A DNA stretch of 64,000 bases from Lentzea tibetensis (GTDB taxonomy: Bacteria > Actinomycetota > Actinomycetes > Mycobacteriales > Pseudonocardiaceae). The DNA is taken from assembly GCF_007845675.1 (NCBI RefSeq), contig NZ_VOBR01000016.1, positions 124,001 to 188,000 of the forward strand, written 5' to 3'. Below the pieces are notes generated by a model. That model was not told where the DNA came from. It was given only the letters and a program-made list of their open reading frames with translations, and did not search any database. Position 1 is the first letter of the stretch, and each line of letters begins with the position of its first letter. The translations under genes were made by a program, and so were the position numbers. Positions 35,237-43,172 of the stretch are shown in pieces.

Positions 35237-36705
35237 TCGCTCAGTGCCAATGTCGCGTCGTGCAGGGTGAGGGTGCCGGCCGCGGACTGGATCTTCGTCG
35301 TGGTGCCGTGGCTGACCGTGACCTTGAGGCCGCGGACCGGATCGCTCGCCTCGCCCGAGTCCTGCGGGGTGTCGCGCTGGGCCATCGCGAGCGTGAGCAG
35401 CTCGCAGAGTACTTCGAGCGCGCCGTGGCTCAGCGTCGTGCCGTGCAGGTCCTTCGCCGCCCTGGTCAGCTCGGTGACGTGCGCGGCCCTGCGTTCGTCC
35501 GCCTCGCGGGCTTCGGCCAGCAGCGACTGCTCGGTCATCGGGTCGTCCAGGATCCGCGACGTCCGGCCGCGCGCGCCGCGGTCGCCGCGGCTGCGGACGC
35601 TGACCGTCACGTCGTGCACCGGGCCGTCGCGCCACGCGGTGCGCTCGTTGTCGCTGTCGTGGTCCGGCGCGGGGGACAGGTGGCGCGCCGAGTAGAGGCC
35701 GAACGCCGCCGCGTACAGCTCGTGCGCCTCCTCGCGGGTGCCGCTGTCGAACCACTTCGCGAGCTTCAGCAGCTCGGCCCGCCGTCCCGGGAGCAGGCCG
35801 CCGCCGGACGTCGCGCGCTTGACGCTGGCCAGGAGGCTGCCGATGGCGCGGGCGGTGGCTTCGCGCAGCGCGGTGACCTGGCTCGGGCGGCCCGGCCGGT
35901 CGACGAACCAGTCGGTGAGGTCCTGCCAGTCGTGCTCGCTGCGCCCGCGGGCCCGTTCGACGTCGCCCGCCAGCTCGGTGCCGAGCAGCCGCAGCAGTTC
36001 GGGACGGGCCCTGGTCAGCGCGGCCAGCGTCTCCGCGATCGCGGGCGTGTACTTCAGCACGTCCTCGACGACCCGCTGGATGTACTCGACGAGCAGGTTG
36101 CGGAACCCGGCGATCTCGTCCGGCGCCAGGTGGTTCCGCGTGACGACCTGGCCGAGGTAGGCGTAGAAGTCGCGGACCGTCGCGGCCAGCTCGGCGTGCT
36201 GGAGGAACAGCGTGGTGACGCGTTCGGCCAGCAGCTCCCTGGTGCGCTCGCCCTCGTTGAGCAGCGCTACTGACAGGCTGCCGCCGAGTTCGCTGAGGCC
36301 GCGTTCGATCGCGGGCAGCAGCTCGCGGGCCACCTCGCGGGCGCCTTCGGGCGCGCGCAGCAGCTCGTCGACGTCGCGCTGGACGCGGACGGCGAGCTTG
36401 CTGACCTGGTAGCGGACGCTGCCGTGCTGGAACTCGGCGATGCTCGCGGCGACCACCTCGCGGCGGCCCTGCACGAGGTTGCCCCACTCGACCAGCTGCT
36501 TGAGCCGGGTGATGACGTTCTCGATGCGGGACTCGCCCTGCTCCACCCGTCCCTCGCGTTCAGCACCCGCGAGCGCTCCCGCCACCTCGCCCGCGGACAG
36601 GTCGGCCAGGAGCGTGGAGGTGAACAGACGCATGATCGCCAGGTACGTGCGCTGGTGGTCGCGCGCGTCCAGATAGGCGTACAGCTTCAGCCTCTTGTGC
36701 TCCAC
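35233..36705 (-). CDS. jetA: JetA-like (TIGR02677/DUF2397) Wadjet kleisin subunit
   Basis: 490 aa. JetA is the MukF-like kleisin of the Wadjet complex. The N-terminal region (LYAYLDARDHQRTYLAIMRLF) and the long helical middle fit DUF2397. GTG start at 36705, first gene of the tight jetA-jetB-jetC operon (two 4-bp overlaps). It is divergent from cobD; the 71-bp gap between the starts must hold both promoters. Type II assignment is based on this DUF2397-DUF2398-SMC-DUF2399 set. Confidence 0.88.
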   Translation of the reverse strand: MEHKRLKLYAYLDARDHQRTYLAIMRLFTSTLLADLSAGEVAGALAGAEREGRVEQGESRIENVITRLKQLVEWGNLVQGRREVVAASIAEFQHGSVRYQVSKLAVRVQRDVDELLRAPEGAREVARELLPAIERGLSELGGSLSVALLNEGERTRELLAERVTTLFLQHAELAATVRDFYAYLGQVVTRNHLAPDEIAGFRNLLVEYIQRVVEDVLKYTPAIAETLAALTRARPELLRLLGTELAGDVERARGRSEHDWQDLTDWFVDRPGRPSQVTALREATARAIGSLLASVKRATSGGGLLPGRRAELLKLAKWFDSGTREEAHELYAAAFGLYSARHLSPAPDHDSDNERTAWRDGPVHDVTVSVRSRGDRGARGRTSRILDDPMTEQSLLAEAREADERRAAHVTELTRAAKDLHGTTLSHGALEVLCELLTLAMAQRDTPQDSGEASDPVRGLKVTVSHGTTTKIQSAAGTLTLHDATLALSE

Positions 36706-36776
36706 GACCGGCCACCCTAATGCGGGCGACCGGCGGTCGCGGCGCTACGGTCTCTTCGGACTCTGGGGAGGCAGGC

Positions 36777-37709
36777 GTGGGCGCGGGGCGCGCGGTCGGG
36801 TTGTTGCTGGGCGTGGCAGCGGATGCGGTGCTGGGTGATCCGAAACGATTTCACCCGGTAGCGGCATTCGGGCGGACAGCCGCCGCGCTGGAACGCCGTC
36901 TCTACCGCGATCACCACGCGGCGGGTGTCGCGTACTCCGCCGCGCTGGTCGGCGGGACCGTTGCCGCTGGTGTCGCACTCGAACGGGTGGGGCGGCGGCA
37001 CTGGGTGCTGCAGGCGCTGACGACCGGTCTGGCCACCTGGGCGGTGCTCGGCGGGCGGTCGCTGGCCGCCGAGGGCACCGCGATGGGCCGTGAGCTGGAC
37101 GCGGGCGATCTGGACGCCGCGCGGGCCCGGCTGCCTCATCTCTGCGGCCGCGAACCCTCCCGGCTCGACTCGTTCGGACTGGCGCGGGCGACCGTCGAGT
37201 CCGTGGCGGAGAACACCTCGGACGCGGTCGTGGCGCCGCTGCTGTGGGGCGCCGCGTTCGGCGTCCCCGGACTCGTGGGCTACCGCGCCGCGAACACCCT
37301 GGACGCGATGGTCGGGCACCGCTCGCCCCGCTACCGACGGTTCGGCTGGGCGTCGGCGCGGCTGGACGACGTCGCGAACCTGCTGCCCTCGCGTGCCGCC
37401 GCTCTGCTGACCATCGCCGGCGCGCCGGTCGTCGGAGGCTCGGCTTCGCAGGCCTTGGAGACGTGGCGGCGTGACGCGTCCGCGCACCCGTCGCCCAACG
37501 CCGGCCAGGTGGAGGCCGCGTTCGCCGGTGCTCTGGAGATCAGGCTCGGCGGGCGGACCGTGTACTCGCACGGCGCGGAGGAACGGCCGGTGCTCGGGCA
37601 CGGGCGCAACCCCGACGCCGGTCACGTGACGCGTGCGGTGGAGCTCTCGCGCGTGGTCGGGTTCGGTGCGGCGCTGCTGTCCGCGCTGGTGGCGATCTTC
37701 CGCCGCTGA
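36777..37709 (+). CDS. cobD: Adenosylcobinamide-phosphate synthase CobD/CbiB
   Basis: 310-aa polytopic membrane enzyme joining aminopropanol (phosphate) to cobyric acid in cobalamin synthesis. Family signatures: an ADAVLGDPKRFHPVAAFG opening, VESVAENTSDAVVAPLLW in the middle, GYRAANTLDAMVGH, and ASAHPSPNAGQVEAAFAG. The GTG at 36777 has GGGGAGG five bases upstream; the frame extends to 36720 but without homology. In mycobacteria cobD is also next to a SURF1-like gene, as here. Confidence 0.92.
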   Translation: MGAGRAVGLLLGVAADAVLGDPKRFHPVAAFGRTAAALERRLYRDHHAAGVAYSAALVGGTVAAGVALERVGRRHWVLQALTTGLATWAVLGGRSLAAEGTAMGRELDAGDLDAARARLPHLCGREPSRLDSFGLARATVESVAENTSDAVVAPLLWGAAFGVPGLVGYRAANTLDAMVGHRSPRYRRFGWASARLDDVANLLPSRAAALLTIAGAPVVGGSASQALETWRRDASAHPSPNAGQVEAAFAGALEIRLGGRTVYSHGAEERPVLGHGRNPDAGHVTRAVELSRVVGFGAALLSALVAIFRR

Positions 37710-37719
37710 ACCCGGTGGG

Positions 37720-38496
37720 TCAGCCGTTCTGCCTGGTCTCCTGGTAGGCGTCTTCCTCTTCGGCCAGCATCTCGGCGACCGACTTGCGGCGCGTGCGCTC
37801 CTGCGTGAGCGCCCCGCCCGGCTGGATCTCGCGCCAGCTGAAGTAGGCCCACCCGCCGAGCGCCATCACGCCGAACGCGATCCACTGGAGTGCGTAGGAG
37901 AAGAACGGTCCCGCGTCGAGCTTCGGCAGCGGCAGCGCGTTGATCGCGCCCGGCTGGTCCTCCACGATCTGGAAGTAGCCGGGCTTGATGCCCTTGCCGA
38001 CCGCCTCGGTGTTGATCGAGTACACCTGCCGGCGCCCGTCCTGCTCGAACGCGGGCCGCGCGTCCGACTCGTTCGGCCGGGCCATGCCGATCACCGTGAC
38101 CTCGCCGCTGGGCGGCGCGGGGAAGTCCGGCGGCTTGATGCCGTTGACCGGCCGGACGTAGCCGCGGTCGACCAGGACCGTGGTGCCGTCGGTCGTGCGG
38201 AACGGCGTGAGCACCTCGAACGCCGCCTCGCCCTGCACCGTGCGCAGCCGGGCGAGCGCTTCGTCCTGCGGTGCGTAGGTGCCGGTCAGCCGGACCTTCT
38301 GCCACTCGCCGTGCCCGGCGGTGAGTGCGACCGGTTCGCTCCGGATCGACCGCGTGATCGCGTTGTTCTGCGTCTCGCGCTCCACGTCGCGGCTGAACTG
38401 CCACGGGGCGAGGAGGGTGAAGCAGGCCGTCGCGAAGACCCAGACGACGAGGGTCAACGCGATCCAGCCTGGCTGCAGGAGGAACCGGAACCGCAC
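37720..38496 (-). CDS. SURF1 family cytochrome oxidase biogenesis protein
   Basis: 258 aa. One N-terminal membrane helix (PGWIALTLVVWVFATACF), an extracytoplasmic domain with the SURF1 motif VLVDRGYV, and a C-terminal helix (YALQWIAFGVMALGGWAYF). SURF1 proteins help assemble heme-copper oxidases. GTG start at 38496. Convergent with cobD, stops 10 bp apart. The same neighbour pairing occurs in mycobacteria. Confidence 0.88.
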   Translation of the reverse strand: MRFRFLLQPGWIALTLVVWVFATACFTLLAPWQFSRDVERETQNNAITRSIRSEPVALTAGHGEWQKVRLTGTYAPQDEALARLRTVQGEAAFEVLTPFRTTDGTTVLVDRGYVRPVNGIKPPDFPAPPSGEVTVIGMARPNESDARPAFEQDGRRQVYSINTEAVGKGIKPGYFQIVEDQPGAINALPLPKLDAGPFFSYALQWIAFGVMALGGWAYFSWREIQPGGALTQERTRRKSVAEMLAEEEDAYQETRQNG

Positions 38497-38556
38497 CTCT
38501 TCACGGTATGCGCTGGTCGTGCGTCACACCTCAGCGGGTCGTCAGGTCCGGCCGAC

Positions 38557-39001
38557 TCACATCGCCCGGAGCTCGGCGACCGACTGAACGAGCCCGCAGC
38601 GTTCCAGTGATGTCAGCACATCGCCGATCGTTGCTGGTGGCCTACGCCAGGAGTTCGCGATCTGCTGGACGCAACTCCAGACGACTTTCGCGTTGAGGCC
38701 GATCTGGTCGAGCACGAACTCGTCGCCGTCCTTGGGGTCGATGTCCCACCGGTGCAGCGAGTCCGCGGGGAAGTCCTTGCGGTTGTTCGTCACGATCACC
38801 TGAGCACGAGCCTTGATCGCGGCTGCCAGGACGTGACGATCGTCAGGATCGGGGAGATCCAACGCCGGGATCAACGGTTCGTACCCGGTGACCAGGCAGT
38901 CTCGAACGGCTGTCAGCATCGGGCGCGCCGATCCGCACCAGCAGGTCGCGAAGAGTGTTCGGGTAGAGGACGTTCGCGTCGTAGATGACGACAAAGCTCA
39001 C
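38557..39001 (-). pseudogene. PIN-domain toxin, broken by internal deletion and frameshift
   Basis: A GTG at 39001, directly after the antitoxin stop, begins a canonical PIN N-terminus (SFVVIYDANVLYPNTLRDLL, first catalytic Asp in YDANV). After about 25 codons this frame becomes senseless. The family C-terminus (RDCLVTGYEPLI, LPDPDDRHVLAAAI, AQVIVTNNRKDFP) continues in another frame down to 38557. About 40 residues that normally lie between these parts, which carry a conserved acidic residue, are missing. So an internal deletion of roughly 120 bp that is not a multiple of three has split the gene. The longest single frame (38557-38994) starts within out-of-frame sequence and gives only the C-terminal part. 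A toxin remnant is the best reading; a sequencing error alone cannot explain the missing block. Confidence 0.75.
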
Positions 39002-39460
39002 TCAGGCCATGCCCATCTCTTGCGTGAGCGCCGACAGTTCGTCGGCCGCCTGCCGCCGCCGCTGATCGTCGTTGCGCATGTACTCGATCAACGATGCGGC
39101 CTTGATCCGGCGATGCTTGCCGACCTTGCGGTACTCGATCTCGTCCGCTTCCAGCAGTCCGATCAGGTACGGCCGCGAGACGTTCAACAGGTCCGCTGCC
39201 TGTTGTGTCGTCAGCTCGGCGTCCGCAGGGACGACGGAGACGCCGTGACCAGCGGCCATGTAGGCCAGGATCTGCGCGAACAGCTCCACCGCGGCACGCG
39301 GCAGCAGCAGTTCGTCATCGCTCTCCTCGACCCGGACCCGGACAGCTTCGGTTCCCTCCGGATGGCTGTTGAGGTAGGCCTTGACCCGGCTCAGGGCAGC
39401 GTCAGCGGCGACCACGTCCTCGTGGTCCGGCTGTACCGGTTGCAGCGCGGCTGTGCTCAT
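39002..39460 (-). CDS. Excisionase-type HTH antitoxin
   Basis: 152 aa. An N-terminal region with acidic patches (VRVEESDDELLLPRAAVELF) and a C-terminal MerR/excisionase-type helix-turn-helix (LTTQQAADLLNVSRPYLIGLLEADEI, then KVGKHRRIKAASLIEYM). This architecture is typical of antitoxins paired with PIN_3-type toxins; it likely represses its own operon. ATG at 39460 with GGGAGGGG about seven bases upstream. The broken toxin starts one base after its stop. Confidence 0.8.
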   Translation of the reverse strand: MSTAALQPVQPDHEDVVAADAALSRVKAYLNSHPEGTEAVRVRVEESDDELLLPRAAVELFAQILAYMAAGHGVSVVPADAELTTQQAADLLNVSRPYLIGLLEADEIEYRKVGKHRRIKAASLIEYMRNDDQRRRQAADELSALTQEMGMA

Positions 39461-39476
39461 CGGTATCCCCTCCCGA

Positions 39477-39511
39477 CAAACGCATTATCCGCAGTAATCG
39501 AAGCAAACGCA
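39477..39511. promoter_or_regulatory. Putative operator of the toxin-antitoxin locus
   Basis: Two direct copies of CAAACGCA (39477-39484 and 39504-39511; TGCGTTTG on the coding strand), 27 bp apart, flank the A+T-rich inverted repeat ATTATCCGCAGTAAT (39484-39498). They sit 17-51 bp upstream of the antitoxin start, the place for autorepression. No other gene fits in 39461-39517. Confidence 0.4.
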
Positions 39512-39517
39512 ACAGTG

Positions 39518-40060
39518 CTACGGGGTGACGAGCGTGGCGGCGTGGAACGTCGCCGTGAACCCCGGCCCCTCCGGCGCGGCACCCATGATCCCGACCAGCG
39601 CGGGCACGCCCGGCGGGAAGTAGGCCTTGCGCAGGAAGATGGTGGGCTCGTCGCCGTCGAGCCCGTAGTGGACGTGCACGGCGTCACCGCGCCGCTCGGC
39701 CTTGATCGTCATCCGGTCGAACGCCGGGATCGGTGTCACGGACCAGTCGGAGAAGCCGCGCGTCACCACGGCGCTGGCCTGCGGCCCGGCCTCCACCAGC
39801 TCGACGCCGGTCTTGATCCAGTTGTCCGAGTCGATGCGCAGCGCGACGCCGACCTGGTCGAACCGGCCGGTCAGCGTGGCGCTGAACGTCGCCGTCACCG
39901 TGCAGTCGCCGGGCACGACATCGCCGTAGATGTGGCCGTTGTCCCGGAACACGCCGTTGCCGGTGGTGTGCCAGAAGTCGGTGCTCTCCTCGACGTGCAC
40001 GGTCAGGGCGTCGCCGGACGACCACTTGGCGGGCTCGTTGAACCACTCGGTGAAGGCCAT
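39518..40060 (-). CDS. DUF1349 family protein
   Basis: 180 aa, cytoplasmic, beta-sandwich of the DUF1349 (concanavalin-like) type: an MAFTEWFNEPAKW opening, FWHTTGNGVFRDNGH, then DQVGVALRIDSDNWIKTGVE and a FPPGVPALVGIMGAAPEGPGF end. The exact function is unknown; the fold suggests carbohydrate or polyol binding. ATG at 40060, 4 bp after the kinase-like gene stop on the same strand, so probably one operon with it. Confidence 0.85.
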   Translation of the reverse strand: MAFTEWFNEPAKWSSGDALTVHVEESTDFWHTTGNGVFRDNGHIYGDVVPGDCTVTATFSATLTGRFDQVGVALRIDSDNWIKTGVELVEAGPQASAVVTRGFSDWSVTPIPAFDRMTIKAERRGDAVHVHYGLDGDEPTIFLRKAYFPPGVPALVGIMGAAPEGPGFTATFHAATLVTP

Positions 40061-40064
40061 GGGC

Positions 40065-40808
40065 TCATGCTCGCAGCGCCGCGCGCGCGGCGGTGAGCGT
40101 TTCGGCGAAGTAGCCGCCGCCGAACAGCACGCAGTGCACGAGCAGCGGGAACAGTTGGTGCAGCGGGACGCGGGCGCGCCAGCCGTCGGCCAGCGGGGCG
40201 ATCTCCTGGTAGGCGGCGATGATCCGGTCCAGGTGCGGGCAGCCGAACAGGCGCAGCATCGCGAGATCGCTCTCGCGGTGACCGCCGTGCGCGGCCGGGT
40301 CGATCAGCCAGACGCGTCCGCCGGTGCCCCACAGGACGTTGCCGTTCCACAGGTCGCCGTGCAGCCGGGCCGGGGGCTCGGGCGGGCCGGCGAGCTCGGT
40401 GATCCGCGAGCAGACCTGCGAGATCACGCCGGGCTGCGGGAAGTCGGCACGGAGGTAGGGCTCGATCCGCTGCGAAGCGAACCACTCCGGCCACGACGGA
40501 GCGGGCGAGTTGACCATCGGGGCCATGCCGATCGTGGCGACCGGCGGACCGCCGGGTGGCGCTGCGCCGAACGCGGGCGCGCCGGTCAGGTGCAGTGCCG
40601 CGAGCCTGCGGCCGAAGTCCTCGGCGGCGGCTGTGGACGGTGAGCCGTGCGCGATCTCGTCCATCACCACCCAGCCGCCGACCTGGGCGTGCACCACCGG
40701 AACGGCCGGTCCGCCGGGAACGGTGAGCCAGCGCAGTCCCGCCGCCTCGGCGACGGCCGCGGAATGGTCCGAATGCCACTTCGGCCTCAGAGGCGTTCGC
40801 GCACCCAC
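40065..40808 (-). CDS. Fructosamine kinase family protein
   Basis: 247 aa. Protein-kinase-like fold of the fructosamine/ketosamine-3-kinase family, which phosphorylates glycated amines for deglycation. Catalytic loop HGDLWNGN and metal-binding IDPAAHGGHRESDLAM are intact. It is shorter than many family members and appears to lack part of the N-terminal lobe; GTG start at 40808. It overlaps the phosphatase gene upstream by 22 bp, so the two are coupled. Confidence 0.85.
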   Translation of the reverse strand: MGARTPLRPKWHSDHSAAVAEAAGLRWLTVPGGPAVPVVHAQVGGWVVMDEIAHGSPSTAAAEDFGRRLAALHLTGAPAFGAAPPGGPPVATIGMAPMVNSPAPSWPEWFASQRIEPYLRADFPQPGVISQVCSRITELAGPPEPPARLHGDLWNGNVLWGTGGRVWLIDPAAHGGHRESDLAMLRLFGCPHLDRIIAAYQEIAPLADGWRARVPLHQLFPLLVHCVLFGGGYFAETLTAARAALRA

Positions 40809-41239
40809 GCCAGCATTCCCGGCATCGCGGACTCGACCATCTCGAGCACTTCCTCGAAACCGTCCCGATCGCCGTAGTACGGATCAGGTACGTCAACTCC
40901 CGAAGCATCGGGGTCGAAAGACCGCAACAACCGGACGCGATCGGCGGGAACCATGCGCCGCAACGCACGCGCGTGCCCGGAATCCAAAGCCACGAACAGA
41001 TCCGCGTCGAGGTGCTCGTCACCGATCTGCGCCGCCGCGTGCGACGTCGGATAACCGTGGTCCGCCAATGTCTTGCGGGCACGGGAATCCGCCTGGTCAC
41101 CGACGTGCCAGCCGCCGGTTCCGGCACTGGTGACGAGAACCGCGGAATCCAACCCGTTTCGCCGCAGATGTTCTCCGAACACCAACGCCGCCATGGGAGA
41201 CCGGCAGATGTTGCCGGTGCAGATGAACGAGACGTGCAC
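40787..41239 (-). CDS. ptpA: Low-molecular-weight protein-tyrosine phosphatase
   Basis: 150 aa. P-loop CTGNICRSP (C-x5-R-S) at the N-terminus and general-acid DPYYGD near the C-terminus, both intact. Related to mycobacterial PtpA, which sits in the same neighbourhood with SURF1-like and cob genes. ATG at 41239. First gene of the minus-strand phosphatase-kinase-DUF1349 group. The 182 bp to the next plus-strand gene show nothing beyond promoters. Confidence 0.9.
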   Translation of the reverse strand: MHVSFICTGNICRSPMAALVFGEHLRRNGLDSAVLVTSAGTGGWHVGDQADSRARKTLADHGYPTSHAAAQIGDEHLDADLFVALDSGHARALRRMVPADRVRLLRSFDPDASGVDVPDPYYGDRDGFEEVLEMVESAMPGMLAWVRERL

Positions 41240-41421
41240 GCCGACACTCTAACGGCGCAGCCGAAGGTCTCGATCTCCTGAAGGAATCACCTTGGCCGGG
41301 AAGACCTTCACCGATCACCGGAAAGCTGGGGGATGCTGGTGTGGCCCCGCTCACTGTCCTGCCAACGGTAACGCGAAGGCCGCTCACCCAGATGTAGGAA
41401 CAAACCGAACTGGAGGCCGCC

Positions 41422-41628
41422 ATGCAGACCGGTACCGACGCGCCCGCGCAGCGCGAGATCATCGGGTGCACCGACGCCCTCGGTCGTCGCCGCGCGTTCG
41501 AGGTCTACCTGAACGACCGTGGGCGCGTGTGTTTCCGCACGCCTCCGGGTGAGTCGGCGCAGCTCGACTCGTTCCAGCTCGAAGACCTCATCAACCACCT
41601 CACGGAGCTGCGCCGCTACATGCAGTGA
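41422..41628 (+). CDS. Small conserved hypothetical protein
   Basis: 68 aa, soluble, no family recognised. It reads as a compact domain: a beta hairpin (RRRAFEVYLNDRGRVCFRTPPG) then a helix (DSFQLEDLINHLTELRRYM). The ATG at 41422 has GGAGG six bases upstream, which supports expression. It lies between the divergent ptpA promoter and the polyprenyl-synthetase-like fragment. Confidence 0.6.
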   Translation: MQTGTDAPAQREIIGCTDALGRRRAFEVYLNDRGRVCFRTPPGESAQLDSFQLEDLINHLTELRRYMQ

Positions 41629-41665
41629 GAGCGGGCCCATCTCAGCACCCTCTCAGCGGGGGAAG

Positions 41666-42169
41666 GTGAGGATTGACCGCGTGTCCGCCACCGTGGTTCT
41701 CACTCTCCCGGCCATAGCTGAGGCCTTGCCGCGGGTCGACGAGGAGATCAGGACTCTGGTCGCCTCGTCGGCCCTGCCGGAGGTCAGCAGGCGCGGCAAG
41801 CGCTTGCGATCCATCATCGTCCTCACCGGCACGCTCGCGCTGGGCGGAGGACTCGACGACAAGACGATCAACAGTGCCGCGCTCATCGAGGTGCTGCACC
41901 CGCGCCACGACGTCGCCGAGCTGTTCCGGCTCGGCTGCGTGCTCGCGAACCACTGCGCGGCCGCCGACGAGGAAGAACGGATGGCCGCGTACGGCACGGC
42001 GTTCGGACGGATGTTCGAGCTCGCCGACGAGACACCGGTCGTCGAGCGGTGCTGGGAGCTGGCGGGCGAGGCCGCGCGAGCCGTTCCCGACCGGGACAAC
42101 GACGCCGCCGCCATCTTGCGCGAGCTGCCCACCGCCTACCTGCACTTGATGAGCGCGCTGATCGCCTAG
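41666..42169 (+). CDS. Truncated polyprenyl-synthetase-like protein
   Basis: 167 aa. The N-terminal part (RRGKRLRSIIVLTG and AALIEVLH) resembles the opening of all-trans polyprenyl synthases, and AAYGTAFGRMFELADE resembles the segment around their second aspartate motif. Both DDxxD motifs and the helices between are absent, so prenyl-transfer is not expected. The GTG at 41666 or 41681 could be the start; GGGGGAAG precedes the first. It is 10 bp upstream of cobC on the same strand. It may be a decayed gene or a conserved non-catalytic offshoot. Confidence 0.5.
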   Translation: MRIDRVSATVVLTLPAIAEALPRVDEEIRTLVASSALPEVSRRGKRLRSIIVLTGTLALGGGLDDKTINSAALIEVLHPRHDVAELFRLGCVLANHCAAADEEERMAAYGTAFGRMFELADETPVVERCWELAGEAARAVPDRDNDAAAILRELPTAYLHLMSALIA

Positions 42170-42179
42170 AATCCGGCCG

Positions 42180-43172
42180 GTGACCAGCCAGGACCCGCTC
42201 CGCCACCACGGGGACGCCGACGCCGCGCCCGGCCTCGCCGACTTCGCGGTGAACGTGCGGGTGCCGCGGCCGCCGAAATGGCTGCGCGACCGGCTGGCCG
42301 ACGCGCTCGACGACCTGGGGCGCTACCCCACCAAGGACGCCGACCTCGCCGCGCGAGAGGCCGTCGCGGCCCGGCACGGGCGCGGGCGCGACGAGGTGCT
42401 GATCCTCAACGGCGCCGCCGAGGGCTTCGCGATGCTGCCGAAGCTCCGGCCGAAGAAAGCCGTCGTGGTGCACCCGTCCTTCACCGAACCCGAGGCCGCG
42501 CTGCGCGACGCGGGCATCCCGGTCCATCGGCACCTGCTGAGCGGCGACTACCGGCTCGGCGACGTGCCGGAAGCCGACCTCGTGGTCGTCGGCAACCCGA
42601 CGAACCCCACTTCCGTGCTGCACAGCAGGCAGACCCTGAAGCGAATCAAGAACCTCGTCGTCGACGAGGCCTTCATGGACGCGATCCCCGGTGAGCCCGA
42701 ATCGCTCGCCGGAGACGAGAACGTCCTCGTGCTGCGCAGCCTCACCAAGACCTGGGGCCTGGCCGGGCTGCGCGCCGGGTACTTCCTCGGCGACCAGGAC
42801 ACGCTCGCGAAGCTGAGCCACAACCGTCCACAGTGGCCGGTCAACAGCCTGGCCCTGGCGGCGGTCCGCGCGTGCTGCGAACCTGAAGCCCTCGAGGAGA
42901 CCGAGCGGCTCGCACGAGAAGCCCAAGAGCACGCCGAACAAGCCGCAGAACAGCTCGGCGACCTGGTGGTCGTGCCACCGCGGGCGCCGTTCGTGCTGAT
43001 CAGAGTGCCCAAGGGGACGAGGGAAGCGTTGCGGGACAAGGGCATCGCGGCCCGGCGCTGCGACACCTTCCCCGGACTGGACGACAACCACCTGCGCGTC
43101 GCGATCCGGCCTCCTGAGGAGTTCGCGGTGTTCGTGGACGCGCTGCGGGTAGTGATGGAGGAACTGCGGTGA
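42180..43172 (+). CDS. cobC: CobC-like PLP aminotransferase (threonine-phosphate decarboxylase type)
   Basis: 330-aa fold-type I PLP enzyme of the histidinol-phosphate aminotransferase/CobC group. VVVGNPTNPTS, the VVDEAF aspartate, the SLTKTWGLAGLRAG lysine (PLP Schiff base) and a terminal LRVAIR arginine are present. In mycobacteria the equivalent (Rv2231c) is annotated cobC and precedes the same three genes. It may make the aminopropanol phosphate moiety used by CobD. GTG start at 42180; 4-bp overlap with the next gene. A histidinol-phosphate aminotransferase role cannot be excluded. Confidence 0.8.
   Translation: MTSQDPLRHHGDADAAPGLADFAVNVRVPRPPKWLRDRLADALDDLGRYPTKDADLAAREAVAARHGRGRDEVLILNGAAEGFAMLPKLRPKKAVVVHPSFTEPEAALRDAGIPVHRHLLSGDYRLGDVPEADLVVVGNPTNPTSVLHSRQTLKRIKNLVVDEAFMDAIPGEPESLAGDENVLVLRSLTKTWGLAGLRAGYFLGDQDTLAKLSHNRPQWPVNSLALAAVRACCEPEALEETERLAREAQEHAEQAAEQLGDLVVVPPRAPFVLIRVPKGTREALRDKGIAARRCDTFPGLDDNHLRVAIRPPEEFAVFVDALRVVMEELR

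Noticed and set aside
35237-36487. N-terminal extension of the jetB frame through jetA
   Set aside because: Translation is Arg/Pro-rich shadow sequence; the jetB ATG at 35236 sits in an ATGA overlap, typical of coupled genes.
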